From CAZPZR01 sp964591105 (GTDB lineage: Bacteria > Bacillota > Clostridia > Lachnospirales > Lachnospiraceae): a DNA stretch of 22,117 nucleotides. Within the stretch, counting starts at the first letter, position 1; the number at the start of each line of letters is the position of its first letter. The notes under the pieces were generated by a model, which did not search any database, had not been told where the DNA came from, and saw only the letters and a list, made by a program, of their open reading frames with translations. Below are positions 1 through 7,191 of this stretch, piece by piece. The position numbers and the translations under genes were made by a program. The DNA is taken from contig CAZPZR010000029.1 in NCBI GenBank assembly GCA_964591105.1, positions 1-22,117 on the forward strand, in the 5' to 3' direction.

Positions 1-185
1 ACAGCACCACGGATCTGCTGATCAGCATGACGTCCGTCACAACCTGTTCTAAGATGAGCTTCGATTGTTTCATCGAATTTAGCTACTGCTGTCTGTTTAA
101 CTAATGTTACTGCTTCAGCTACATCATAAAGGTTTCCTCTATTGATTGCTTTTGCAGCTTCAACGTATTTCTTTCCTCTTTTCAT
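1..185 (-). CDS. rplA: 50S ribosomal protein L1, N-terminal part (runs off the window)
   Basis: L1 binds 23S rRNA at the L1 stalk beside the ribosomal E site and, in bacteria studied, also represses its own L11-L1 mRNA. Only the first 61 codons are present; the gene continues past base 1. The visible protein begins MKRGKKYVEAAKAI and contains KFDETIEAHLRTG and GRHADQQIRGA, the conserved N-terminal L1 signature. The start ATG (183-185) is preceded by AAGGAGG at 195-201. It lies just downstream of rplK in the standard L11-L1 order, and the 60-base gap carries a small hairpin shared with the rplK leader. The truncation is only the window edge. Confidence 0.95.
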   Translation of the reverse strand, partial: MKRGKKYVEAAKAINRGNLYDVAEAVTLVKQTAVAKFDETIEAHLRTGCDGRHADQQIRGA

Positions 186-201
186 TATAAATAACCTCCT
201 T

Positions 202-228
202 GTGGTACTCTCGGGATAACCCTCCCAC
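202..228 (-). promoter_or_regulatory. Hairpin-forming leader motif before rplA (copy 2)
   Basis: Read on the minus strand, GTGGGAGG is followed about 20 bases later by CCACAAGGAGG. GTGG (225-228) can pair with CCAC (202-205), so a small hairpin sits directly against the Shine-Dalgarno site of rplA. The same two blocks flank a different loop sequence before rplK at 687-719. The sequence similarity is direct; a role in translation control is inference. Confidence 0.4.
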
Positions 229-245
229 GTTTCCAACGTTTACAA

Positions 246-671
246 TTATTCTTCTACTGTTACACCCATACTGCGGCATGTTCCTGCAACCATGCTCATA
301 GCTGCTTCAACACTTGCTGCATTTAAGTCTGGCATTTTCAGTTCAGCGATTTCCTGTAACTGAGCTTTTGTAATTGTAGCAACTTTTTTCTTGTTAGGAA
401 CACCTGAACCAGATTTAAGTTTGCAAGCTTTCTTAATAAGAACAGCTGCTGGTGGTGTTTTTGTAATGAAGCTGAAGCTTCTATCATTGTAAACTGTGAT
501 TACTACAGGAATGATCAGATCTCCCTGATCTGCAGTTCTTGCATTGAATTCCTTTGTAAACTGCATAATGTTTACACCGTGCTGACCAAGTGCTGGACCA
601 ACCGGTGGAGCTGGAGTAGCTTTTCCAGCAGGGATCTGTAATTTAATATAACCTGTTACTTTTTTTGCCAT
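246..671 (-). CDS. rplK: 50S ribosomal protein L11
   Basis: L11 forms the GTPase-associated centre with 23S rRNA and takes part in factor binding and stringent-response sensing. The 141-residue protein has the usual length. The N-terminal domain shows AKKVTGYIKLQIPAGKATPAPPVGPALGQHGVNIMQF, broken here as AGKATPAPPVGPALGQHG for the proline-rich linker side; the C-terminal RNA-binding domain shows GSGVPNKKKVATIT and ends AGTCRSMGVTVEE. AAGGAGGT lies before the ATG. It follows nusG and precedes rplA on the same strand, in the conserved secE-nusG-rplK-rplA order. Recognition is secure. Confidence 0.98.
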   Translation of the reverse strand: MAKKVTGYIKLQIPAGKATPAPPVGPALGQHGVNIMQFTKEFNARTADQGDLIIPVVITVYNDRSFSFITKTPPAAVLIKKACKLKSGSGVPNKKKVATITKAQLQEIAELKMPDLNAASVEAAMSMVAGTCRSMGVTVEE

Positions 672-686
672 TTCAATTACCTCCTT

Positions 687-719
687 GTGGTGTTGGCGGA
701 ACGCTTAGGCTCCTCCCAC
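687..719 (-). promoter_or_regulatory. Hairpin-forming leader motif before rplK (copy 1)
   Basis: On the minus strand GTGGGAGG (GTGG = 716-719) and CCACAAGGAGGT (CCAC = 687-690) bracket a variable segment, so GTGG/CCAC can close a hairpin immediately upstream of the rplK Shine-Dalgarno site. The flanking blocks match those before rplA while the interior differs, which argues for selection on the arms. L1 feedback on this mRNA is known in other bacteria; whether this is the L1 target is inference. Confidence 0.4.
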
Positions 720-733
720 GCTTTTGTTTGTGT

Positions 734-1249
734 TTAACACTTCTTCACTTCTGCGAAACCAATTTCAACCGGTGTTTCGCGACCGAATAACTCAACATTG
801 ATTGTAAGGCTCTGCTTCTGCATATTCATAGACTGAATTGCACCGACTGTATCAGCCCATGCACCGGAAACAACCTGTACCATGTCTCCAAGTTCAAAGT
901 CTACTACGACGTTCTCCTGTTTGATTCCAAGTGGTGCCATCTCAGCTTCTGTAAGTGGAACTGGTTTTGATCCAGGTCCAACGAATCCTGTTACACCTCT
1001 TGTGTTACGAACAACGTACCATGTATCATCATTCATAATCATGTGAATTAACACATATCCTGGGAACATTTTCTTCTGGGATGCTTTCTGCACACCATTC
1101 TTAAGTTCTACTACTTCCTGCATAGGAACTCGAACTTCTAAAATCTGTTCTTCTAAATGTCTGTTCTCTACAGACTTATCAATGTTGGCTTTTACTTTGT
1201 TCTCATACCCTGAATAAGTATGAACTACATACCATTTTGCCTCTGACAT
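734..1249 (-). CDS. nusG: Transcription termination/antitermination factor NusG
   Basis: NusG binds RNA polymerase over the DNA channel, influences pausing and links transcription with translation or Rho. The 171-residue protein has the NGN domain at about 1-110 (KWYVVHTYSGYENKVKANI, then MFPGYVLIHM and VRNTRGVTGFVG) and a KOW domain at about 120-171, seen as ELGDMVQVVSGAWADTVGAI. Length is typical of Firmicutes NusG. AAGGTGAG precedes the ATG. It sits between secE and rplK, the usual neighbours, and is probably co-transcribed from the promoter upstream of rpmG. Confidence 0.98.
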   Translation of the reverse strand: MSEAKWYVVHTYSGYENKVKANIDKSVENRHLEEQILEVRVPMQEVVELKNGVQKASQKKMFPGYVLIHMIMNDDTWYVVRNTRGVTGFVGPGSKPVPLTEAEMAPLGIKQENVVVDFELGDMVQVVSGAWADTVGAIQSMNMQKQSLTINVELFGRETPVEIGFAEVKKC

Positions 1250-1282
1250 AAACTCACCTTTCTTGCTCGCTAGTCGCTCAGC

Positions 1283-1477
1283 CTAAAAGTTTACTAAAAT
1301 GTCAACTCCGTGCTGAATGAGGAAATCAATGATTGAAATGATTGCCCCTAATACTACGGATACAGAAACTACAGCTGCTGTCTGTTTCGCAAGTGTCTTT
1401 TTATCTGGCCAAATGATCTTCTTAAATTCAGCTTTCAGTCCTTTGAACCAGCTCTTTTTCTGAGTTTTTTCACTCAT
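1283..1477 (-). CDS. secE: Preprotein translocase subunit SecE
   Basis: SecE clamps SecY in the membrane translocon. The short form is usual in Gram-positives: 64 residues with one membrane segment (about AVVSVSVVLGAIISIIDFLI). The amphipathic cytoplasmic helix before it contains the conserved GLKAEFKKIIWPDKKTL stretch. I place the start at the ATG at 1475-1477 (MSEKTQ). A GTG three codons upstream (1484-1486) is in frame, but it abuts the AAGGAG site at 1488-1493 with only one base of spacing, whereas the chosen ATG has ten. It lies 24 bases after rpmG and 33 before nusG. Confidence 0.96.
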   Translation of the reverse strand: MSEKTQKKSWFKGLKAEFKKIIWPDKKTLAKQTAAVVSVSVVLGAIISIIDFLIQHGVDILVNF

Positions 1478-1501
1478 GACATTCACACTCCTTTACAGCG
1501 A

Positions 1502-1651
1502 CTATTTTGTTTCTTTGTGCAATGTGTGTGACTTACAGAACTTACAGTACTTCTTAGTCTCCATACGTTCCGGATGAGCTTTCTTATCCTTCATCATGTT
1601 GTAGTTACGCTGTTTGCATTCTGTACATGCCAATGTAATTCTTGTACGCAC
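1502..1651 (-). CDS. rpmG: 50S ribosomal protein L33, zinc-binding type
   Basis: L33 is a small large-subunit protein near the E site. The 49-residue ORF translates as MRTRITLACTECKQRNYN... and ends KSHTLHKETK. It carries two CxxC pairs (CTEC and CKFC), so it is the zinc-binding (C+) form rather than the cysteine-free paralogue some Firmicutes use under zinc limitation. The start is GTG (1649-1651), with GAGGTGG about five bases upstream. It is the first gene of the cluster. No tRNA-Trp gene lies between rpmG and secE, although some relatives have one there. Confidence 0.95.
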   Translation of the reverse strand: MRTRITLACTECKQRNYNMMKDKKAHPERMETKKYCKFCKSHTLHKETK

Positions 1652-1693
1652 AACTTCCACCTCGCTTTTTATTTCTTAAGTTAACGTGTTTCT

Positions 1694-1712
1694 GGCAGTT
1701 TGCGAGACTGCC
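1694..1712 (-). other. Hairpin in the rpmG 5' leader
   Basis: GGCAGT (1707-1712 read on minus) pairs with ACTGCC (1694-1699) around a seven-base loop, about 40 bases before the rpmG start and inside the roughly 100-base leader. No U-run follows on the minus strand, so it is not a plain terminator. Function unknown. Confidence 0.3.
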
Positions 1713-1756
1713 CAATTTTAGGCATAAAAAAAAGACCTACTTCCATTCGCTCGACT

Positions 1757-1785
1757 AGTATAACATACCACTATATAAAAAGCAA
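1757..1785 (-). promoter_or_regulatory. Sigma-A promoter of the rpmG-secE-nusG-rplK-rplA cluster
   Basis: On the minus strand TTGCTT, a 17-base spacer and TATACT are preceded by a TG one base upstream of the -10 (extended -10). The start site would fall near 1750, giving a leader of about 100 bases before rpmG. Confidence 0.75.
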
Positions 1786-1870
1786 GCACTTTATTTCCGG
1801 ATTTTCGACGTCTTTTACTGCATTTTTACATAGACAATAAGATGTTTTAACATAAAATTGCACAAACAAA

Positions 1871-1899
1871 TTGAAAGAATTTCAAAAAAATCGTATAAT
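1871..1899 (+). promoter_or_regulatory. Sigma-A promoter of glgCD with an inverted repeat over the -35
   Basis: TTGAAA (1871-1876), a 17-base spacer and TATAAT (1894-1899) form a near-consensus promoter 36 bases before glgC. The -35 is the left arm of a perfect inverted repeat, TTGAAAGAATTTCAA (1871-1885), that could be an operator. Confidence 0.8.
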
Positions 1900-1934
1900 A
1901 TAGTACAGAGAAAGTTAGAAAGAGAGGGTACACT

Positions 1935-3074
1935 ATGAAACAGAATACTATGTTGGCGATGATTCTGGCCGGTGGCCGTGGTTCTCGCCTTCATGACTTG
2001 ACCAACAAAGTAGCTAAGCCTGCCGTTTCATATGGTGGAAAATATCGTATCGTAGATTTTCCGCTAAGCAATTGCGCTAACAGCGGAATAGATGTTGTCG
2101 GAGTGTTAACACAATATGAATCTGTTCTTCTGAACAGCTATGTTGCTGCTGGCGGACGTTGGGGACTTGACGCAAAGGACAGCGGAGTTTTTGTTCTTCC
2201 TCCACGCGAAAAAGCAGATGCGAACTTGGACGTTTACCGTGGAACTGCAGATGCCATTTCACAGAATATCGATTTTATCGATGGCTACTCTCCAGAATAT
2301 CTTCTGGTTCTTTCTGGAGACCATATTTATAAGATGAATTATGATAAAATGCTGGAAGCTCATAAGGCTGCCAAGGCTGATGCAACTATCGCAGTCATCG
2401 AAGTTCCTATGAAGGAAGCCAGCCGCTTTGGTATTATGAACACGGACGAAACAGGAAGAATTGTAGAATTCGAGGAAAAACCTCCTGTACCAAAGAGCAA
2501 TCTTGCTTCTATGGGTATTTACATATTTAATTGGAAACTTCTTCGTAAGATGCTCGTTGCAGATATGAAGAATGCAGATTCCAACCATGATTTCGGAAAA
2601 GATATCATTCCTGCTCTTTTAAATGATGAAAAACATTTGCTTGCTTATAAGTTCAAGGGATATTGGAAAGATGTTGGTACCATCGATTCCCTTTGGGAAG
2701 CTAATATGGATCTTCTTGATAATAATAACGAGCTTGATCTTAGCGACCCAGCTTGGAAGATTTATACAGAAGATGTTACTACTCTCCCACACTACATTGG
2801 AGAAGACGCAACTGTTAAACGTGCTTTCATCACACAAGGATGTGTAATTGAAGGTGAAGTTCGCAACTCTGTACTGTTTACAGGCGCTCATGTAGAAGCC
2901 GGCGCCAAAGTCATTGACAGTGTGTTGATGCCAGGCGCTCATGTAGAAGAAGGTGCTACGGTTACTCGTGCTCTTGTTGCGGATGGTGTTCGCATTGGAA
3001 AACAGGCAGTTGTAGGTGCTGCTGACAGTGAGCACATTGAACTTGTGGCTAAACGTGTAAAGGGGGAAGAATAA
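1935..3074 (+). CDS. glgC: Glucose-1-phosphate adenylyltransferase, catalytic subunit
   Basis: Makes ADP-glucose from ATP and glucose-1-phosphate, the committed step of bacterial glycogen synthesis, in the cytoplasm. The 379-residue protein opens with the nucleotide-binding motif AGGRGSRLHDLTNKVAKPAV and has the substrate stretch YRIVDFPLSNCANSGI. It has the catalytic aspartate motif SGDHIYKMNY at about residue 130 and FEEKP near 180. The C-terminal third is a left-handed beta-helix, seen as repeated hexapeptide-like steps such as VIEGEVRNSVLF and GAHVEAGAKVIDSVL. GAGAGGG precedes the ATG by six bases. Its stop overlaps the glgD start by one base, so the two are translationally coupled, as expected for a GlgC/GlgD heteromer. 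Confidence 0.97.
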   Translation: MKQNTMLAMILAGGRGSRLHDLTNKVAKPAVSYGGKYRIVDFPLSNCANSGIDVVGVLTQYESVLLNSYVAAGGRWGLDAKDSGVFVLPPREKADANLDVYRGTADAISQNIDFIDGYSPEYLLVLSGDHIYKMNYDKMLEAHKAAKADATIAVIEVPMKEASRFGIMNTDETGRIVEFEEKPPVPKSNLASMGIYIFNWKLLRKMLVADMKNADSNHDFGKDIIPALLNDEKHLLAYKFKGYWKDVGTIDSLWEANMDLLDNNNELDLSDPAWKIYTEDVTTLPHYIGEDATVKRAFITQGCVIEGEVRNSVLFTGAHVEAGAKVIDSVLMPGAHVEEGATVTRALVADGVRIGKQAVVGAADSEHIELVAKRVKGEE

Positions 3075-4189
3075 TGGATAAAGCATTTGGAATCGTAAGC
3101 TATCCTGGACAGCGCATCTGGGTTCACGGAATGCAGGATTACCGTCCAATCGGTGCATTTTCCTTTCTCGGGCGCTACCGTTTGATTGATTTTCCACTTT
3201 CTAATATGAGCAATAGTGGAATTGACAATATTCAAGTATATATCAACCGCGAACCACGCTCACTTGTGAAGCACCTTGGTTCCGGACGTCACTACAACAT
3301 TAACTCTAAACGTGGAAAAATCGACATGCTGTTCTCCAGCAAAATAGGAATCCACGATTTGTACAACACAGACATCGCAGCTTTTGCGGAAAATCTCGAA
3401 TCTATCGAATCTGCCCGCTGCCCTTATGTTGTACTTGCACCTGCTTATATGGTATATGCACAGAATTTTGATACTTTATTAGAAGCACACATTGAATCTG
3501 GCGCAGACATCACGCTTCTATATCACGCTGTTGATAATGCCAAAGAAGCATACTTAAGTTGTAACACTTTGAATCTGAATCGTCAGAAAGGTGTCTTATC
3601 AATTGAACCAAACCGTGGAAATGCAAAAAATAAGAACATTTTCATGGATACATATATTATGAAGAAAGAACTTTTCATCAACCTGATTAAAAAGGCGCAG
3701 AAACTTTCTTCTCTTTATACATTGGTTGACGTTATCAACACTGTTATTGATGATTTGGATATACGCGGTATCCATCATCGTGGTTACTTCGCAGCAATCA
3801 CAGATTTCAAGAGCTACTTTGAAGCTAATCTGTCATTGATTGACCGCAAAGTTTCTAGTACTTTGTTTGATTCCGAGTGGCCAATCTACACACGTACCAA
3901 TGACTCTTGCCCAACACAGTATTTTGAACATGCAGATGTCAAAAGCTCTGTTGTTTCTAACGGATGTGTCATCGAAGGTACTGTGAAGAATTGCGTCGTT
4001 GGTCGTGGTGCAGTGATTAAAAAAGGAGCTGTCGTAGAAAATTGTGTCATTCTCCCAGACGTAGTCATCGGCACAGATGTTCATGTGGAAAATGCAGTTT
4101 TAGACAGACGTTCTAAAGTGATTCGTGTGAAGCACGTGTCTGGTAGTGCTGAGGCACCTGCTTATATTTCAAGAAATGATGTTTTGTAA
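3074..4189 (+). CDS. glgD: Glycogen synthesis protein GlgD, non-catalytic partner of GlgC
   Basis: GlgD is a GlgC paralogue that joins GlgC in Firmicutes ADP-glucose pyrophosphorylase and raises its activity. The 371-residue protein keeps the fold motifs GRYRLIDFPLSNMSNSGI and the C-terminal beta-helix (SSVVSNGCVIEGTVKNCVV, here the first 19 residues). It has lost the glycine-rich nucleotide motif: the N-terminus reads GIVSYPGQRIWVHGMQDYRP. The catalytic GDHIYK stretch is replaced by APAYMVYAQNFD. These losses match GlgD and predict no catalysis alone. Start and operon placement are fixed by the TAATG overlap with glgC. A strong terminator follows six bases after the stop. Confidence 0.95.
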   Translation: MDKAFGIVSYPGQRIWVHGMQDYRPIGAFSFLGRYRLIDFPLSNMSNSGIDNIQVYINREPRSLVKHLGSGRHYNINSKRGKIDMLFSSKIGIHDLYNTDIAAFAENLESIESARCPYVVLAPAYMVYAQNFDTLLEAHIESGADITLLYHAVDNAKEAYLSCNTLNLNRQKGVLSIEPNRGNAKNKNIFMDTYIMKKELFINLIKKAQKLSSLYTLVDVINTVIDDLDIRGIHHRGYFAAITDFKSYFEANLSLIDRKVSSTLFDSEWPIYTRTNDSCPTQYFEHADVKSSVVSNGCVIEGTVKNCVVGRGAVIKKGAVVENCVILPDVVIGTDVHVENAVLDRRSKVIRVKHVSGSAEAPAYISRNDVL

Positions 4190-4194
4190 ATGTA

Positions 4195-4226
4195 AAACCC
4201 AGGGAAGTGATATCCTCCCTGGGTTT
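4195..4226. terminator. Bidirectional rho-independent terminator between glgD and the aminotransferase gene
   Basis: An 11-base-pair stem, AAACCCAGGGA (4195-4205) with TCCCTGGGTTT (4216-4226), encloses a ten-base loop. T-rich sequence follows on both strands, and the convergent stops lie at 4189 and 4231, so it can serve both. Confidence 0.9.
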
Positions 4227-4230
4227 CTTC

Positions 4231-5514
4231 TTATGCTCTCAAATATTTATCAATGCTTACCAACTTCACGCTAAGTACAAAGATTTCTGTTGCCACTTTC
4301 AATTCCTCTACTGTTGGGAATGATGGTGCAATTCGAATATTACTGTCTTTCGGGTCTTTTCCATATGGGAATGTTGCTCCTGCTTTTGTCATGGTAAGTC
4401 CTGCTTCTTTTGCTTTTCCAACAATTGCTTTCGCACATCCGTCCAATGCATCAAAGGAGATAAAGTATCCGCCCAGAGGTTTTGTCCATGTTCCAATCTC
4501 AAGACCACCTAGTTCCTTCTCTAATACGCTCTGTACCATCTCAAATTTTGGTCTAAGAATCTTCGCATGCTTGCGCATCTGGTTGTAGATTCCCTGCATA
4601 TCCTGAAAATATCTCACATGACGCAACTGATTCAATTTATCATGACCGATTGTCTGATATCCCATGTAACGCACAGCTTCTTCCAAATTCGCACGGGACG
4701 CCGCAAGTGCCGCAAGTCCTGATCCTGGGAATGAAATCTTGGATGTAGAAATGAACTTGAATACCATATCCGGATTCCCTGCTTTGATACATTCATTCAA
4801 GATTTCTAAAATTACATCTCGTTTATCATCATACAAATGATGAACTGCATAAGCATTATCCCAGAAAATACGGAAATCTTTTGCTGCAGGTTTCAAGTGT
4901 GCAAATCTACGAACCACTTCATTGGAATAAGAATTTCCTGTTGGGTTGGAATACTTTGGCACACACCAGATACCTTTAATTGCTGAATCTTTGGACACAA
5001 GGTCTTCTACCATATCCATATCTGGTCCATCTTCCAACAATGGTACGTTAATCATCTCTATTCCAAACAATTCTGTAATTGCAAAGTGACGATCATATCC
5101 AGGTACTGGACATAAGAATTTCACCTTTTTGAGCTTAGACCATGGTGTACATCCCATGATTCCCATTGTCATCGCACGTGCAACTGTATCAAACATTACA
5201 TTCAAACTGGAGTTCCCATAAATTAAAATATTTCGTTCTGGCACTTCTGACATCTCTGCCAACAACATTCTTGCTTCTGGAATTCCATCTAATACTCCGT
5301 AGTTTCTACAATCATATCCATCTACACTTGTAAGATCTGACTCACTTGTAAGAACATCCATCATCCCTACACTTAAGTCCAGCTGCTCTTTAGAAGGTTT
5401 TCCACGAGACATATCAAGCTTCAGGCCTTTCCCTTTCACTTCTTCAAACTGTTTTTCCAGTTTGCCTTTTAATACTGTCAATTCTTCTTTTGTCATCTTG
5501 CTATATGCCTTCAT
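4231..5514 (-). CDS. PLP-dependent aspartate-aminotransferase-like enzyme (class I fold, subgroup Ic type)
   Basis: Predicted to move an amino group between an amino acid (probably aspartate) and a 2-oxo acid, using pyridoxal phosphate, in the cytoplasm. The 427-residue protein shows the fold-type I landmarks: YGNSSLNVMFD at 99-109, PKYSNPTGN at 186-194, the PLP-ring aspartate in FWDNAYAVHH (D219), and the Schiff-base lysine in STSKISFPGSG (K259). The N-terminal SRGKPSKEQLDLS and overall length fit the PF12897 aspartate aminotransferase family. Substrate is inferred from family. GGGAGG precedes the ATG by five bases. It has its own promoter at 5563-5591 overlapping a long dyad. Confidence 0.9.
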   Translation of the reverse strand: MKAYSKMTKEELTVLKGKLEKQFEEVKGKGLKLDMSRGKPSKEQLDLSVGMMDVLTSESDLTSVDGYDCRNYGVLDGIPEARMLLAEMSEVPERNILIYGNSSLNVMFDTVARAMTMGIMGCTPWSKLKKVKFLCPVPGYDRHFAITELFGIEMINVPLLEDGPDMDMVEDLVSKDSAIKGIWCVPKYSNPTGNSYSNEVVRRFAHLKPAAKDFRIFWDNAYAVHHLYDDKRDVILEILNECIKAGNPDMVFKFISTSKISFPGSGLAALAASRANLEEAVRYMGYQTIGHDKLNQLRHVRYFQDMQGIYNQMRKHAKILRPKFEMVQSVLEKELGGLEIGTWTKPLGGYFISFDALDGCAKAIVGKAKEAGLTMTKAGATFPYGKDPKDSNIRIAPSFPTVEELKVATEIFVLSVKLVSIDKYLRA

Positions 5515-5562
5515 CGTTACCTCCCGCTGCTATCATTTTCAGATTTTCTATATGTGAGTTGA

Positions 5563-5591
5563 ATTATAATAAAAAATGCGAGTTTTTGCAA
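5563..5591 (-). promoter_or_regulatory. Sigma-A promoter of the aminotransferase gene
   Basis: On the minus strand TTGCAA (5586-5591), a 17-base spacer and TATAAT (5563-5568) form a good promoter 49 bases before the start codon. Most of the spacer and the -35 lie inside the dyad at 5572-5618. Confidence 0.7.
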
Positions 5592-5618
5592 CACCGACTT
5601 GCATTTTCTCGCATTTTT
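5572..5618 (-). terminator. Long two-stage dyad: terminator of the hydrolase gene and possible operator
   Basis: Outer arms AAAAATGCGAG (5572-5582) and CTCGCATTTTT (5608-5618) match perfectly. Inner arms TGCAA (5587-5591) and TTGCA (5599-5603) also match, separated by symmetrical four-base internal loops. Read on minus, the stem ends in a T-run 68 bases after the hydrolase stop, which fits a rho-independent terminator. It also covers the downstream promoter, so a protein-binding role is possible. Confidence 0.6.
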
Positions 5619-5685
5619 ATAATATTTATTCAATTTTTATTGTCCAATTATGCAATTTTACTCTTCCAGAATTTCATTTTGGTGT

Positions 5686-6615
5686 TTAAGCTTCTATAAT
5701 TCCATCCACAAATGCAACTAATCCATCTTCTACTTCGTCTCGAAGTTCCAGTTCGTTATGAATCTCATGGCGATATCCAGAATATGCTTTTACGCTTGCT
5801 TTATTTCCAGAATTAATCAAGAGATTCGCCACATGATACAAGCCTTCCCCATAATTTCCGCAAGGATCCTGATCACCAGAAATCAAGTATACTGGAATAT
5901 TGGATGGAACCATAGGTGCCCATTCATCGCTTTCAATAAAATGATACAGCTGTACGAAATCCCAAGGAAGTTCCAAAGTACTATCAAAAGTATTGAACAT
6001 ATCTCCTGCATGATCTGCAACGATATCTGGATTATTTGCAATCCAGTCATTTGCACTATTCGGATTCTCTACACGGTCAGTCATTCCTGCAAATACACGA
6101 CCGAACCATTCGCCTCCTGGCTGATATGGATCCGTTTCATATGCTGCCTTAAATTCTGCATCTTCATACGCTGTATCACAAGCTTTCCACTGAGAACAAA
6201 GCCCACAGAGCATCAATCCTTTGATATCTTCTCCATAATGCGCTGCATACGCACGTCCGATACAAGATCCCCAGCTGTGCCCAAAGATAAAATATGGTAC
6301 ATCCGGATAATCTGCAACCGCAATATCATGCAGACTCTTTTCATCATCAATATAAGTCATATAGCCGCCAGAATGTGGATCTCCCAATGTTCCTGAATCA
6401 TATCCTGTTTTTCCGTGTCCAATATGATCATCTGCATACACTACATATCCCGCCTGATTAAACTTGCAAATCATATGCAAATATCTGCGAGAATGCTCTC
6501 CATACCCATGAATCAGCTGAATAATCCCCTTTGGTTTTCCAAGTGGGCTGTAGCGCCAAGCCTTCACCATGTCTCTTCCATTTTTTGATGGAAAACTGAT
6601 TTCTTTTACTGACAT
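5686..6615 (-). CDS. Alpha/beta hydrolase, monoacylglycerol lipase/lysophospholipase type
   Basis: Predicted cytoplasmic serine hydrolase that cleaves an acyl ester; the exact substrate is unknown. The 309-residue protein shows the oxyanion-hole motif IHGYGEHSRRY (35-45) and ADDHIGHGKT (61-70). It has the nucleophile elbow FGHSWGSCIG with Ser114, an acidic residue in SGDQDPCG (Asp250), and the catalytic histidine in SGYRHEIHNE (His283). This matches the lysophospholipase (PldB/Serine aminopeptidase S33) family, here without signal peptide or membrane segment. The cap region (about 140-235) is rich in acidic and aromatic residues. AAGGAGG lies eight bases before the ATG. The gene is followed by a dyad terminator and is probably transcribed alone. 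Confidence 0.88.
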   Translation of the reverse strand: MSVKEISFPSKNGRDMVKAWRYSPLGKPKGIIQLIHGYGEHSRRYLHMICKFNQAGYVVYADDHIGHGKTGYDSGTLGDPHSGGYMTYIDDEKSLHDIAVADYPDVPYFIFGHSWGSCIGRAYAAHYGEDIKGLMLCGLCSQWKACDTAYEDAEFKAAYETDPYQPGGEWFGRVFAGMTDRVENPNSANDWIANNPDIVADHAGDMFNTFDSTLELPWDFVQLYHFIESDEWAPMVPSNIPVYLISGDQDPCGNYGEGLYHVANLLINSGNKASVKAYSGYRHEIHNELELRDEVEDGLVAFVDGIIEA

Positions 6616-6711
6616 ATTCGTTCCTCCTTATGTAATTGTCCTTTTCGAAAATCTCATTACTTTCATTTTATCATACATTCCCGCTTTCGCCATAGGGAAT
6701 CTTGTTCTCTC

Positions 6712-6740
6712 TTGTCTTTCTTTTCGGCAAATGATATAAT
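6712..6740 (+). promoter_or_regulatory. Sigma-A promoter of the DtxR-type regulator gene
   Basis: TTGTCT (6712-6717), a 17-base spacer and TATAAT (6735-6740), with a TG one base before the -10, lie 36 bases upstream of the start codon. Confidence 0.75.
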
Positions 6741-6776
6741 AAAGCAATAATCGAAACATAACAGACGGAGGAAATT

Positions 6777-7145
6777 ATGCATAAGACTGAATCTGCTGAA
6801 AATTATTTGGAAACCATACTTGTATTAAGTAAAAAATTACCAGTTGTTCGTTCTATAGATATTGCAACAGAATTGAATTATTCAAAGCCAAGTGTTAGCA
6901 TCGCTATGAAGAATCTTCGTGAACATGGCTGCATCGAAGTGAGTTCCGCTGGATTTATTACACTGACAGAAAAAGGACTTGAGATTGCGAACAGTATTTA
7001 CGAACGCCACGAAGTTCTCTCTACTGTTTTCATGTCTCTTGGTGTCAGCCCTGAAGTTGCAGTTGCTGACGCGTGTAAGATTGAGCACCAGCTTAGTGAA
7101 GAAACATTTCAGGCATTAAAAAAACATATGGCTAAACACTCTTAG
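6777..7145 (+). CDS. Short DtxR/MntR-family metal-dependent transcriptional regulator
   Basis: Predicted DNA-binding repressor that senses a divalent metal (iron or manganese class). The 122-residue protein has an N-terminal winged helix (about 1-65; recognition region ELNYSKPSVSIAMKNL) and a short dimerisation helix with ERHEVL and DACKIEHQLSEETF. Aligned with MntR and DtxR, metal-site residues are Glu12, His78, Cys100, Glu103 and His104, while MntR's Asp8 is Asn9 here. Cys100 is DtxR-like. It lacks the SH3-like third domain of full DtxR and is shorter than MntR (142). GGAGG precedes the ATG. No metal transporter lies beside it, so its regulon is not shown by context. Confidence 0.87.
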   Translation: MHKTESAENYLETILVLSKKLPVVRSIDIATELNYSKPSVSIAMKNLREHGCIEVSSAGFITLTEKGLEIANSIYERHEVLSTVFMSLGVSPEVAVADACKIEHQLSEETFQALKKHMAKHS

Positions 7146-7152
7146 AAAGTTT

Positions 7153-7191
7153 AAGACTGCCAACACATTTCCGTGTATGGCAGTCTTTTTT
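7153..7191 (+). terminator. Rho-independent terminator of the DtxR-type regulator gene
   Basis: A ten-base-pair stem, AAGACTGCCA (7153-7162) with TGGCAGTCTT (7178-7187), is extended by ACAC/GTGT inside and followed by a T-run. It overlaps the stop codon of the convergent YibE/F gene. Confidence 0.9.

Noticed and set aside
1505..1760. A tRNA gene expected in some relatives between rpmG and secE, or upstream of rpmG.
   Set aside because: Only 24 bases separate rpmG and secE, and no cloverleaf-like sequence is visible upstream.
6677..6700. Inverted repeat ATTCCC/GGGAAT between the hydrolase and the DtxR-type regulator gene.
   Set aside because: Six-base arms with a 12-base spacer are expected by chance, and no promoter position fits well.
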